Of a DNA stretch of 64,000 nt, positions 21,367-32,658 are shown one piece after another. Within the stretch, counting starts at the first letter, position 1. Each line of letters begins with the position of its first letter. The notes below the pieces were generated by a model. It saw nothing but the letters and a program-made list of their open reading frames with translations. It did not search any database and was not told the DNA's origin. Source of the stretch: Ephydatia muelleri (Eukaryota; Porifera; Demospongiae; Spongillida; Spongillidae); the NCBI GenBank assembly GCA_013339895.1, contig JABACO010000005.1:11953509-12017508 (forward strand), in the 5' to 3' direction. The position numbers and the translations under genes are program-made.

Positions 21367-21731
21367 GATTCGACGCATTTTTTTCCTGTGAATTTAGAAG
21401 AGATCGTTAACATCTTTGCAAGGCAGAACCGCGACGAATGGTTTTAGATTTTAAGCAATTTTAATCTTAAGTAAGGTAACAGCTTGTGCACGTATATATG
21501 GGTCAGTTTCCGAGAAAATGAAAAGTGGCTATATATATAAAAAGTTATAAAAATGCTTCACGTTTGAATCGCTAAAACTCCGTAAAGGTTTAAGCTATCA
21601 ACTTCCTATTTCGAACACTTCTTGCCACACCACTTCTCTCTACGATAATCGATTTTGGTGTCTTACCTTTGCTCCTTGCCGACGTTACAAGGCACAGTAC
21701 CCCGAGGGGTTCAAAATCCAGGTAGCTCCCT

Positions 21732-23543
21732 GAGACAATCCATGGTAGTTCATCACAACTTTTGCCACGACCTTCTCAAATCTTTTTTATTTTTCAGTAA
21801 TCTAATAGGGCTTATAGAGATTAGTTATTATGCAGAGTTTCACTTTCTGATACACTTCGATTAATTGGCAATATTTTATCAACTTTGTAAGTGCCATGAA
21901 ATTTTGTGATTACTATCACTGTTTTGCAAAGCTACAGTTATGTGTCAATAAAGTTTTAATTGAAACTGTTGCTAACACTAGAATGCACTCACCTCATGGG
22001 TGTACACACATGTATGTATTGTGAGATAACCTTAATAAATTTAATGTTATGACTAGTTGTTTTACACTTGTCTAATTATCTCAAAACACCATAATTCATT
22101 TTTACATTTCAATTTTACCACGTGACGAGATAGGTTGTGAGGTAGTTAATTCATTAAAATTAATTTTGGGTATCCGTTCCGCTGGTAAGTTATAAATGGA
22201 TTTATGTCAAAAACTTGATGTTTCTTTGAACTGCCGCTTGACCACAAAGTTTACACTGACGTAACGATGCTATTAAAACTGTATAACTACGCTAAAAGGG
22301 CGTAGCCCAAGTTGCGAAAGAACGTGAAGGTCACGTTACACTATGCGCTAAGCTTCGTACGATTGCTAATATGCACTTCTATAAGCATGCATGACATGCA
22401 CCGATTACGATACAACAATAGTAGCGCGCGCTGCTCTTAGACAATGCAACGAGCTGCTAGTATAAACAATAGCGCATTTACTAAGCGCAGTGCGGGGAAC
22501 CGAACAAACGATTGTTAAGAAGGCTTCAATTGTTCTGAGCGTGCCTCGTATAGTATGCATTGTGCATGTGACATTTGAACAAAAGACCCTGTAGTTCCAT
22601 TTGAACTAAAGAGCCCGCACGCCGCAACCTGGCCCAGCACGATCTTTTTTTTATCCACAGACTCAAGATATTCTTGTTATTCCAGCATCAGATGTTCTAA
22701 CTCTTGTTGACCCCCTCACTAGCAGCACTGCTAGATGCTACAGACTTAGTGATACTGAATCACTTAAGGCTTCAAGAGCTCTTCAATTAAGACTGAGTAG
22801 TTGTTGTTTTTTTTAATCCTATAGCACGTTTATCTTTTCACATGGAAGGTGTGATCTTTTGTGCACATGTATATGATTAAATAAATATTAGCACGTACGC
22901 TTAGAGCGCTAATATTATTGTATCAGAATCGAAGCGTCATGCGTACGAAGGTTAGCGCACATCCTTCGCAACTTGGGCTACGCCCTTTTAGCGTAGTTAC
23001 ATTGTTTTAATAGCATCGTTACGTCAGTGTAAACTTTGTGGTCAAGCGGCAGTTCAAAGAAACATCAAGTTTTTGACATAAATCCATTTATAACTTACCA
23101 GCGGAACGGATACCCAAAATTAATTTTAATGAATTAACTACCTCACAACCTATCTCGTCACGTGGTAAAATTGAAATGTAAAAATGAATTATGGTGTTTT
23201 GAGATAATTAGACAAGTGTAAAACAACTAGTCATAATATTAAATTTATTAAGGTTATCTCACAATACATACATGTGTGTACACCCATGAGGTGGTAGTGT
23301 TAGCAACAGTTTCAATTAAAACTTTATTGACACATAACTGTAGCTTTGCAAAACAGTGATAGTAATCACAAAATTTCATGGCACTTACAAAGTTGATAAA
23401 ATATTGCCAATTAATCGAAGTGTATCAGAAAGTGAAACTCTGCATAATAACTAATCTCTATAAGCCCTATTAGATTACTGAAAAATAAAAAAGATTTGAG
23501 AAGGTCGTGGCAAAAGTTGTGATGAACTACCATGGATTGTCTC
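21732..23543. mobile_element. Non-autonomous DNA transposon with about 585-bp terminal inverted repeats (copy A)
   Basis: 21732-22320 is repeated as its reverse complement at 22964-23543. The outer ends read GAGACAATCC, and CCCT is present on each side (21728-21731 and 23544-23547), a 4-bp target duplication. The 640-bp middle is not repeated and contains a possible exon. No transposase was found. A 4-bp duplication with long TIRs would fit Sola or Academ relatives, but the family is not established. Copy B has the same element at 43676-45437, 50 bp shorter in its right arm. The flanks resemble a diverged repeat at about 52200-52520 (amine oxidase intron 1), as if the element had landed in another copy of that repeat. 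Confidence 0.8.
22661..22816 (+). pseudogene. Orphan 3' exon inside the long-TIR element
   Basis: After a pyrimidine tract and TTATCCACAG, 51 codons run open to a stop: QDILVIPASDVLTLVDPLT, then RCYRLSDTESLKASRALQ. The frame is also open in copy B (44605-44760). No domain was recognised. It may be the last exon of the lost transposase or a captured host exon; the evidence is only the acceptor, the open frame and its protein-like composition. Confidence 0.35.
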
Positions 23544-24058
23544 CCCTGCAGGAATGTCCAAATCACTTCAAAATCGATATGCACATAAAGGAGTCCTGTC
23601 ACTGTTGATTTCTGCAGAGCGTTGATTTTTACCTTATTCGTTATGGAGATACAGCAATGCAAAGTAAGTCCACGTTTCCCGCTCGAATAGTGCCTTTCTC
23701 AGTCCCACTCGGGAGAATGGAAGCGGTTCAAGGACTGAGAAAGGCGCGAAAGGAGCAAAGGCACAATGTCATGAATTTTGTTGTGTGGCAAGACCTTTGC
23801 CCCATGCATGCAACATACATACATGTATATGTATGATACCTCCATAAAGTGAACAACTTCATGCACATGGTATTCGTGTAGGGGTTATTTGTGGGTGCAA
23901 GGGTCAAGCATTTTAATAAAAGATGATGGTGCAGGGACTGATACAGATAGAGGCAGCAAAAACTGTTAGTCATTTTGCAACCACCCCCATGATGGGTGTG
24001 GTCTTAGGAAGAACAGTATAAAGTTTTTGAGGGGTGACTCTTTCATTGTAAGGGCATC

Positions 24059-24090
24059 CTACACTTACACACACACACACACACACCCTC
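24059..24090. repeat. (CA)n microsatellite
   Basis: A short CA run near 24064-24086, also in copy B at 45964-45986. The surrounding 23550-24300 holds no confident exon, although a stretch at 24120-24220 (minus) could code for QSKVYTTIVLAKMN. Confidence 0.8.
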
Positions 24091-24329
24091 CCTCACAAGT
24101 AGTCCAATCTTCATGTACATGTATCTGCCACACTATCTGCCAATCAAGTGAAGGCAGCTCACAAGATTTGATTGTATTCATTTTAGCCAGGACAATGGTT
24201 GTGTACACCTTGGACTGCCCTTGTGGGTTTTGTGGTAACAGTCAGGCCCCAAGGCCAACATAAACAACAGTACCTAGGGAGATAGAAGGCCAACAGTACA
24301 CTATATCAACGCTAATACACACTACACAC

Positions 24330-25482
24330 CTGTATCTGTACTGACTTGTTGGAGTCATGAATGTTTGGGGCAGTATGCTCCACTAGCAGAGAGGAGAGTT
24401 GTAGGAGAAGGATGCACATGGGGTCCTGGGGAAGAGTGCTAAGGTATGACCGTATAAGGTCTAGGCATATTGAGTGGAGTACTCACAGAGGAGCCAAAGG
24501 ACTTGTCAGGGTTAATGATCTTATTAATAAATAAGCTGATGACAATGTCATTAGTGTCTGACTCAGGATCAGGGGGTCCCCCAGGAGGGCTGTCCTTCTC
24601 ATGCTGAGAAGGTTGGAATCACAATGTACTGGAGGAGCAAGGGAGGTGAAGGTGAAGGGAGGTAAGAGGGTGGGAGGGAGGATAAATGGTATGTGTAATT
24701 TTGCCAGAGATGTCCCTGCTGGTGTACATGTACATGACTACAGGAGGACAGGAGAGAGGGAGTGAGGGAGGGATGGAGGGGGGAGGGAGGGAGGGGGGAA
24801 AAAGGGAGAGGAAGGGAGGAGAAAGGGAGGGAGGAAGTGAGGGAGTAGGTGAGACAGGAGAGAAAGAAAGGAAGGAGGAAGTGAGGGAGTAGGTGAGACA
24901 GGAGAGAAAGAAAGGAAGGAGGAAGTGAGGGAGTAGGTGAGACAGGAGAGAAAGAAAGGAAGGAGGAAGTGAGGGAGTAGGTGAGACAGGAGAGAAAGAA
25001 AGGAAGGAGGAGAGAGGGATAAGAGTAAAGAAAGATGGAACACAAACTAAGTGATTGAAGTGTACACAATGTACCTGGGTAGGCTGGCTGCAGCACTGAT
25101 GACGCCCAACACCACGTTCCAACTGGAGTGCAGTGCCTGTGGGCATGACTGGAGGACCTGTCCAACAGATAATGTACTGAGCACAGATCATATACATGTA
25201 CCATGCACACTGTTATTTGCGCATGTTGCACCATAGATAGTCACTATCTATGATTGCACACAGTAGCAGAGAAGACATACATGTACATGTAAAAAGTGAA
25301 GGGTAGGAGGCCAGTGGTGTTGTAGCTGATCACAGTAAGGGGCAGGACACCCGCCAGAGCACCATTGCAATACAAACTGAAGTTGATGAGGATGCCATTA
25401 CTGTCAGTTGGCAAGTCCCAAGACACAATGATGTAGGTGGAGCCCACATTCTGCACCGAAACAGTATCAAATCCATCCGGTG
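24330..25482 (-). CDS. FN3-domain protein, partial, at least 3 exons (copy A)
   Basis: Minus strand. An exon from 25482 to about 25281 (acceptor CCCCCAG) encodes most of a fibronectin type III domain: DGFDTVSVQNVGSTYIIVSW, then DLPTDSNGILINFSLY and YNTTGLLPFTF, with the conserved SW and tyrosine positions. Further on, 24603-24487 (39 codons, EKDSPPGGPPDPESDTNDIV) and 24425-24330 (32 codons, LLVEHTAPNIHDSNKSVQIQ) are phase-0 exons with good splice sites. A second FN3 half may lie at 25200-25060. A stretch at 25730-25650 (SSGVVSYIVYVNITTG) may be an upstream exon. Extracellular adhesion or receptor proteins use such FN3 strings. No start, signal peptide or end was found, so it is partial or decayed. 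Copy B has the same exons. Confidence 0.55.
24831..25009. repeat. 44-bp minisatellite, 4 units (copy A)
   Basis: Purine-rich units GGAAGTGAGGGAGTAGGTGA... repeat every 44 bp, inside an intron of the FN3 gene. Copy B (46731-46865) has 3 units, a one-unit length difference. Confidence 0.9.
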
Positions 25483-25584
25483 CTGGGGGAAGGAGGGGGA
25501 AGAGGATGACATCACATAACGACAATCACATCACACATACATGTACATGTATAATAGATTATCTATGCATGTATATAGACAGTG

Positions 25585-25640
25585 ACACACACATACACAC
25601 ACAATCACACACACGCACACACACACATGCACACACACAC
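25585..25640. repeat. (CA)n-type microsatellite
   Basis: CA-rich run with ACACACGCAC interruptions. Copy B (47440-47520) is about 18 bp longer by one extra internal block. Confidence 0.85.
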
Positions 25641-25744
25641 ATGCCCAACATGCCTGCTTCTCCTGTTGTGATATTCACGTATACGATGTAACTGACTACG
25701 CCGCTGGACACAGCTATGGACATGTACATGTAGCCCACTTGGAA

Positions 25745-25776
<32 letters not shown>

Positions 25777-25786
25777 GGGGGGGCTA
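25745..25786. repeat. Poly(G) tract, 31 plus 7 bp
   Basis: 31 Gs, a T, then 7 Gs. Copy B has an uninterrupted 35-G run at 47625-47659. Confidence 0.9.
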
Positions 25787-25959
25787 CGCTACACAGTATA
25801 CTCACAAAACACCTGCGTCTCAGAAGATGAAAGCATGAAGGGCATACGTAGTTCGATCCCTGCATGCATCATTGTGCCTAATTGATGCGCTCCACTTCTC
25901 CAGTGCAAGTGACGCACAGCAGATAAGTTAATTTTAATTTGTGTATCGGTACAATCATA

Positions 25960-26235
25960 GATAGTTACTATACTATCTATGGTACAATTCAAATTGTCTT
26001 GATAGTTACGTCACAGCTATTAAAGTTTATAACCGTTAACCCGACATAACTTTATTGATGACGCAAGGTATTACGTAATGACTACTTCGTTTATGCGCGG
26101 TAGAAATTAAATTTTTGTCTTGATTTTAGTTTACGAATGGTTCATGGTATAATCTTATAAAGCACAGATTCACAATCAGTCCGATTTATCGTAAATTATA
26201 AACGTGTTTAAAATTCAATTTGAAAAAAAAAAGCA
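25960..26235. repeat. Dispersed repeat, shared with 63235-63500 in inverse orientation
   Basis: The segment with TGCGCGGTAGAAATTAAATTTTTG, TTGATTTTAGTTTACGAATG and ATTTATCGTAAATTATAAACG appears as a diverged reverse complement at 63235-63500. Copy B has it at about 47845-48120. No coding potential; it is an old interspersed repeat of unknown class. A short hairpin, CATAGATAGT...ACTATCTATG, marks its left side. Confidence 0.6.
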
Positions 26236-26326
26236 AGATGACCGCCTATGTATGGGCCTTTTCTCCATATGTCGAACACTTGTTTCAGATAGCTACATCA
26301 ATTCTACGTATGGTAGTAACCATTTG

Positions 26327-26719
26327 CTAAGTAACTAAGCTCTGCGTGAAGTCGTGAAAAAATTCAAAACGGGTGATCCATTTTACTAATGCCCTAATAT
26401 TACCAGGGATTTGTACTTTGATGGCTATTGACAACCATTCACACAAGTTCCCAATCTCATTGCGTGGGTTTGCTTTGTTACCAAAATATTGTTTTGTGTT
26501 ACTAAAATATTGTCTATACAAGGATTGCGGAATAATCAGCATATTCATGTCTGCTTCACCAGAATGTATAACAGGCCGGCCACAAGTTTCAGCTGCACTG
26601 TCTAACAAAACATAGACCAAAGTGTCTTCCAGTGAAGATTCCACTCGCAGCAATGTAATTGACATTTTTTGTTTAGCTGGGTTATGGGTTCCACGAAAGG
26701 AGCTGTTGCATTCGAGCAC
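26327..26719 (-). CDS. Hypothetical protein, 130 aa (copy A)
   Basis: Open from an ATG at 26719 to a stop at 26327, and unchanged in amino-acid sequence in copy B (48606-48214). It contains SITLLRVESSLEDTLVYVLL and NIRALVKWITRFEFFHDF. No signal peptide, motif or family was recognised. Conservation between two near-identical copies is weak support because few changes are expected. It may be an exon or a chance ORF. Confidence 0.3.
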   Translation of the reverse strand: MLECNSSFRGTHNPAKQKMSITLLRVESSLEDTLVYVLLDSAAETCGRPVIHSGEADMNMLIIPQSLYRQYFSNTKQYFGNKANPRNEIGNLCEWLSIAIKVQIPGNIRALVKWITRFEFFHDFTQSLVT

Positions 26720-27329
26720 GCGGCCATTTCAAATTTGATAAGCGGTCTGAGTACGAGGAACATCGAGGAGTCGGCGCGCGTGAAGCAGTGTTAATTGAGC
26801 TGGTTTCCAATCCTTCTACTCTAATATCCTATGATGCTGCCAACACTAGCTAAGCGCATACCCAAACATGCGCCACGACGATCTCGCCCAAATTACGCCC
26901 GCTGAAGCCTCCATCTCCATGTCATATAGTGCGTGCACGCTGAGTTGTACAGCTTTAGCAACGAAATTTATTAGGATACTTACCGTTTAGTACCTACAAT
27001 CAGACCGCCATTCCAGCCACGTGCCATGACGCAATTATTGCACTTACGTAATGATAAGGAAGGCGGAGCGTGTACAATGAATGGCCTGGGGATTGCAACT
27101 TGCTATATTCTCACGTGATAGGCAATTCACGTTGTAGTATCAGATTCGCAACGTTTCCAACATACAACAGTCTACCAACAGTTGATGTTCATCTGTTGTA
27201 TTCCATTGTATTTTCACGACGTTTTAAACTAACGTTGTATTATTATGTGATGGAGTAACATAATATGATGTTAAACATTGTTGTTTCCCTGTGACGGTCG
27301 CTACATTGAGTCAACACATTGGCGATAGT

Positions 27330-28521
27330 ACTGTGCCAATAGTATTCATGACACCCTAGGTGAGAGGACATTCCAACAGGTGTTGAATTCTGAAGAATCG
27401 CCACGTAAATGGAATCATACTTCCGAAACTGAATTGATTCAACAACATTCATTTGTTATTCGATTCTGACGTTTGAGTTTTTATCCAACAGTAACCCGAT
27501 CCATCCGCTTCGTACCAAAATGATCTCTATGCAGCACTGCAAGATTCTTAATCTTGCCACACATTGCACGATCCCGCCGCCTTAAGATCATATGTCACGT
27601 TTACAAAGAGACGCAAGAAGATATGTCCGTGCCTTAATTGAAACCAGAAACCATTTAAAGCCCAGTTTAATACAGTAAACAGGTCCTGAATTTGGTTTGT
27701 TAGAGGATTATTGCAAGGCAATACTTTCTTATATACGCCACGCTAATTAGATACCAACTACGAGTGTCGACTATGGCGCGGGTAGGTGTGCCTGTTTACT
27801 ACTGAGCACTACTGGCCAGTGGTCAGTAACACCTTTCCTACAGCTGGTAATCAGATGGTGGGAAAAGCAGATTTCACTACGTTTACTCAGCTATTGATAT
27901 ATTACTGTGCCAATTGTATTCATGACACCCTAGGTGGGAGGACGTTCCAACAGGTGTTGAGAGTTTTGATGAATCGCCACGTAATGAAATCACACTTCCG
28001 AATATTAAAATTCATTTGTTATTCGATTCTGACGTTTGAGTTTTTATCCACCGATCCATCCGCTTCGTACCAAAATGATCTCTATGCAACACTGCAAGAT
28101 TCTTAATCTTGCCACACATTGCACGATCCCGCCGCCTTAAGATCATATGTCACGTTTACAAAGAGACGCAAGAAGATATGTCCGTGCCTTAATTGAAACC
28201 AGAAACCATTTAAAGCCCAGTTTAATACAGTAAACAGGTCCTGAATTTGGTTTGTTAGCTAGAGGATTGTAATGCAATACTTTCTTATATACGCCACGCT
28301 AATTAGATACCAACTACGAGTGTCGACTATGGCGCGGGTAGGTGTGCCTGTTTACTACTGAGCACTACTGGCCAGTGGTCAGTAACACCTTTCCTACAGC
28401 TGGTAATCAGATGGTGGGAAAAGTAGATTTCACTACGTTCAAATAGGTTTACTTCTTTGTAGGTCAATCCAAATACGGTCACTGTGCCAATCGTATTCAT
28501 GACACCCTAGGTGGGAGGACG
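27330..28521. repeat. Tandem repeat, about 575-bp units (copy A: two full and one partial)
   Basis: Units begin ACTGTGCCAATAGTATTCATGACACCC at 27330, 27904 and 28481 (periods 574 and 577). Each contains TTCGTACCAAAATGATCTC and a block CGCCACGCTAATTAGATACC. The third unit breaks off at 28521, exactly where copies A and B stop matching. In copy B the third unit continues into a distinct ORF at 50561. Confidence 0.9.
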
Positions 28522-29319
28522 GTCCGTGTACTTTTCCACATTTCAATTTCTCGTATTTCTATTTATACAAAGAGGGCAATTTCGGCTCAATTGGCAATGT
28601 TTCACGTGATGGAGTTCTATTTGTGGCCTAATCTAGCGCGTCGCAACATATTGAAAAATGAAAAATGAAATATCGTTGTCTTTGTCAATATAATGAACAG
28701 TGCTCAATCCGAAGCAGAGTAATGGTCTGGAAGCAGTGCCGACCTGCCTCGAACCACCGGAATCGACCCCTCGCACGGAACGCGCGCGTATACCATGTAG
28801 GCGTATAGTCTGGGGACCCTAGGGTCCCCAGACTAGTAGGCGTATGTGTGCGTATGCATGTATGTTCTATATAACGGTAAAATTGCATCCTTGCTGTATT
28901 CATACTATGGTACTGTACTCGAAGCTGCCAACAGTATATTTGCTGTGGTGTGTTCGTGCGTGTGCGTACATGTGTGTTTGTGTGCATGTGTGTACGTGTC
29001 AGCGTGTGTACTTAATAGTGTTTTTACCATAATCCCCCTCCTCCCCCTCTAAATAATATTACATTGTTAACAGTCTGTTAAAGGGTATACATACACATGT
29101 GCATATGAGATGCAAAACTGGCTACAACCATGAATGGACAAAATAATGTGACAGCATGGTACTAAGTTGGTTGCATAAGATCAGAGTACTTTTTGCCATG
29201 AGTGTGAGAAGCTGCATGTGAGACAGTACTTACACAATTATCTTTTCATGGGGTCGGCGAAAGTACATCCCACTGCACTTTACTAGTACGTGATGCTAAC
29301 GTGGCTTCCAATGGCATTT
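28522..29319. other. No gene recognised; contains a 28-bp perfect palindrome and GT-rich sequence
   Basis: A perfect palindrome, AGTCTGGGGACCCT and its complement, occupies 28808-28835. GT-rich sequence lies at about 28950-29010. No exon chain was seen. Confidence 0.5.
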
Positions 29320-29487
29320 GGGGCTGTTCATAAATTATGTCACACTGAAGGGGGGAGGGGGTATCAGCCAGTGTGACGACGTATAAATTAAGCATACATC
29401 AGTATGGGACATCGTATGACGGGGGGGAGGGGGGGAGGAGGGTTCATAATGGTCAAAAATAACGTGACGTAATTTATGAACGGCCTC
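29320..29487. mobile_element. 168-bp MITE with 24-bp TIRs and TTT duplication
   Basis: The ends read GGGGCTGTTCATAAATTATG and, inverted, GAGGCCGTTCATAAATTACG, both followed by TCAC. TTT flanks both sides (29317-29319 and 29488-29490). The interior is G-rich with no coding potential. TIRs of this GTTCATAAATTACGTCAC type are common in invertebrate MITEs; the parent family is not determinable here. Confidence 0.75.
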
Positions 29488-29490
29488 TTT

Positions 29491-30345
29491 GTGGGCACCA
29501 TCAAAGACCTGAATCGTTTGATATATAGTGCACAAAATATGCTATTGGTGCATGGTCTCTTTCCATGACTCAGTTCAGTGGCTAAACAACACTTTCTCCG
29601 GCATTCTATCAGCAGTCATGAGCCACAAGTGCTCAAGCTATCATAGTCGGCATAGTTTCAAGTTAAGCGATAACAATATGTAACAACCTTCTTTGGCACA
29701 AAGAGTAACTGTTGTGATGTTTGCCAGTTTTTAAACTCATGGCCTGCAGAATTGAGTCCATATAGAACCATTCCTAGCAGTTTAGATGGCACGTAGCAGT
29801 TGTCCCTGTCCCACTAGTTACACTCTATACACAAATTACATGAAGGCAGATGAAACCTGTTAGCCCCCATGACATCATTAATGGACTTACCCACACTGTT
29901 GCAAGAATTTATGAACTGAGGAAGTAGGCTAGCATGTTCAATGTTCCAAGTAAATGTTTCTTGCCATCCATTACCATCAACCACAACCAGCTTAACGTAG
30001 TTTCTTACTTTCCATACCTCTGTATTGCCGGTCCCACAGGACAAGGAGATGATCACACACATATCTAAAGCACTATTGTATGGAGGGACAACAACTACTT
30101 GCTACCTAAACTATATGTATTTAAGTTGTGCTTTTAATTTCCGATGCTGGTATACTATTTGTGTGTGTGTGTGTGTGTGGTGTGTGTGTGTGTGTGAGTG
30201 TGGTGTGTGTGTATGAAAATTAATAGTGTGTGTTTCTGTACCTAAAACAAACTATAATATTCTGTCATGAGCAATGGCATACAAAAACATGATGCAAACT
30301 ACTGTACGTAGTTGTTCCGTGGACAATGACTATGACCTTACAAAA
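29491..30345. other. No confident gene; (GT)n microsatellite at 30159-30215
   Basis: An 82-codon minus-strand frame at 29814-30062 (WQETFTWNIEHASLLPQF) lacks a recognised motif and could be a relic exon. The GT run is interrupted by GTGTGG words. Confidence 0.4.
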
Positions 30346-30630
30346 TCCTTCCCCCTCTCCTTCCCTCCCTCCCTCCCTCCCTATCTCCTCATCTCCCTCA
30401 CTCCTGCCCTTTTTCCATCCCTTCTCACTCCCTCCTCCATCCCTCCCTCATCCCTCCCTCCTCCTCACTCTCCCTCCCTCCTCCCTCCCTCTCTCTCTAA
30501 CCCCTCCTCCCTCCCTCTCTCTCTAACCCCTCCTCCCTCCCTCTCTCTCTAACCCCTCCTCCCTCCCTCTCTCTCTAACCCCTCCTCCCTCCCTCTCTCT
30601 CTAACCCCTCACTCCCTCTCTCTCTCTGAT
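30346..30630. repeat. Low-complexity CT-rich tract
   Basis: CCCTCC and CTCTCTCTAACCCCTCCTCC repeats. The matching complement lies at 36895-37072, running into the assembly gap. ORFs here are compositional artefacts. Confidence 0.9.
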
Positions 30631-31440
30631 GCCTTTCTCTCTATACACACCAACAGTTGCATAAGGTCAGAGTACTGTATCTTGTTGCCATGGTAGTGAA
30701 TAAGAACAATATGAGGGAGGTCTTATCTGTGGGATGCAGCCATACATCATGCATCACATCATTATCTTTTCATGGTGGGTGGGAAAAGAACATCCTGCTA
30801 GAGCATGGTGCAAAGGATGATCTGTCTCTGGGCTTCAAATGGGCTCTTGTGGCACTTGTCAGTTGTCAACTGTTACAAATGTCAATGCCGTATTTTTTAT
30901 CATGTAGTTATTTCTTGCATGCAACATGTACAGCTCATTCTCAGGATATCTCATGTTGAAAAGGAACTGCAAAATAATGAAAGAAAGACATTCTTGTGCA
31001 AGAACTCTTTCAACAATAGAAACTTGACATTATAGGAATTTTCTTTCAAGCCACACGATTTTATTATTTTAGTGCAATTCCAGCTGCATGCTATGCATGT
31101 ATGTAACATACATACATGCATGCATACTTACATACATACATACATACATACATACATGCATGCATGCATGCATGCATGCATGCATGCATGCATGCATGCA
31201 TCCATACATACATACATACATACATACATACATACATACATACATACATACATACATACATACATACATACATACATACATACATACATACATACATACA
31301 TACATACATACATACATACATACATACATACATACATACATACATACATACATACATACATACATACATACATACATACATACATACATACATACATACA
31401 TACATACATACATACATACATACATACATACATACATACA
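30490..31440 (+). repeat. Left arm of a large near-perfect inverted repeat
   Basis: The sequence from the CT-rich tract through a 100-codon ORF (30657-30959) and into the CATA array is found as its reverse complement at about 36098-37072. The ORF translations of the two arms are identical. About 4.7 kb separates the arms and holds the integrase/RING-like gene pair. The right arm ends at the N gap, so its full length is unknown. Confidence 0.88.
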
Positions 31441-31512
31441 TACATACATACATACATACATACATACATACATACATACATACATACATACATACATACA
31501 TACATACATACA
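31117..31512. repeat. (CATA)n tetranucleotide array with GCAT block
   Basis: About 300 bp of perfect CATA repeats from 31202, preceded by a 45-bp (GCAT)n block at 31155-31201. All six frames read as IHTY or MYVC repeats, which are artefacts. Confidence 0.97.
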
Positions 31513-32658
31513 TGTACATGTACATTCATACATACAGCATACACACACAAACACACATGCACATACATACATACAACATACACACACAAACACACATGCA
31601 CATACATACAGACATACACACATACCTACATTCATGCATACATACACACACATAACACACATATGCATAAATGCATACATATTACATGTCCTCATGTTCC
31701 TCTGCACTGATTCATATTGTATATCATTATATTAGTAATGCTATTAATAGTTACCCCATTGTAACACTGACTTTGGCTTATATGCTGCAAGAACTGAAAC
31801 TGAAAGTTGTAATAATGTTGACTGAAAGTTGTTGTAATGGCGATTACATAAGCAATGGTTATATAGGGGAGACCGCCCCGGGGCTACAAGTCACGTTTTG
31901 GTTGTCACATCATTTATATCTTGGTAACGGTTGACATTAGCAATTTTACATGATGTACAGATGAAACGTAGCTATTAAAGTTAAGTGTCTAAGCATTTGA
32001 ATTTGTGACTTTTTTTCCTGTGGAGTAAAATTTTTGGCTTTGCTATTTTATTTAGGTCATTTCTTAATCAGTGTTGAGTTTATGAGTTATGTACACCCGA
32101 CCAAGCTTCCCAGAAAGCAATGTCTATGTTCTATACGTTGTTAACCTTGGCCATTATAAGTAGTTATGCATCTCAGGTATCATTGGGGATAGTTGGCACA
32201 AAATGGCTTTGGGTAAGTCGGCACACCAAAATGTCGATGTGATTGAATGTGCCTGCCAATTTCCATCATGCAAAGCTATAGTATACAAAGACATCAAGAG
32301 GTTCGTTCCCGGAGACAACAGTGTAAGGGCTGTAGGCCTTGTCAGACACTATCTGTAGCATAGATCATAAACGCCACAAAGATGTGTACCTCCTAACTCT
32401 GATGCAAAACTTGCTGGTTAAAATTGAATGGATTTAAATATGAGATTATACTGGTACATATACAATCAAATTTGTACTGTATATGTGAGCACCCCCCTTG
32501 TATCACCCTGCATTGAATTTTCAAATGGATACAATTTTTGATCAGCAGATATGCATACATGCATGCATGTATAGACGAATTTTCATTGGATACAATTTTT
32601 GATCAGCAGAAATGCATACATAAAAATTGCATGCGTGTATACACAGCGCTCATGTATG
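31513..32658. other. No gene recognised; contains a small direct repeat
   Basis: CA/CATA-like decay to 31680, then A+T-rich sequence. The word GGATACAATTTTTGATCAGCAG occurs twice (about 32526 and 32587), followed each time by ATGCATACAT. This is the 3' side of the RING-like gene; an element boundary could lie here but no TIR was identified. Confidence 0.5.

Larger units (their letters stand above)
15977..21390 (+). mobile_element. CACTA (EnSpm) DNA transposon, apparently complete, 5414 bp
   Basis: The 24-bp terminal inverted repeats, beginning CACAGGAAAAAA and ending GCGTCGAATC, differ at one base. AAT is duplicated on both sides (15974-15976 and 21391-21393), the 3-bp duplication expected of CACTA elements. 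Copy B has the uninterrupted site at 43335-43337, with one AAT. The first 270 and last 170 bp are packed with AAATC/GATTT words. Two divergent genes, a 998-aa transposase and a 211-aa coiled-coil protein, both keep open frames across all exons. Together these features suggest a recent, possibly autonomous insertion. Confidence 0.9.
10702..28521 (+). repeat. Duplicated block, copy A
   Basis: Near-identical, in the same orientation, to 38073-50406 (copy B). Differences are scattered substitutions, microsatellite length changes, small indels (9, 11, 35 and 50 bp), one missing 44-bp minisatellite unit and the 5.4-kb CACTA insertion. Collinearity ends inside the third 575-bp tandem repeat unit at 28521/50406. 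The two copies sit on opposite sides of a 1000-N gap, which favours unmerged haplotypes over a true duplication. Confidence 0.93.

Noticed and set aside
24599-25234. Leu/Ser/Pro-rich 211-codon ORF on the minus strand (and its copy B form)
   Set aside because: It is driven by the purine-rich minisatellite; the phase-0 exons at 24603-24487 and the FN3 exon give a better explanation.
31069-31735. Long ORFs of IHTY or MYVC repeats on both strands
   Set aside because: They are translations of (CATA)n in all frames; a 4-bp repeat without stops stays open by composition.
31860-31900. GGGGAGACCGCCCCGGGG as the left end of the integrase/RING-like element
   Set aside because: No complementary end was found beyond the integrase stop, so no boundary can be claimed.
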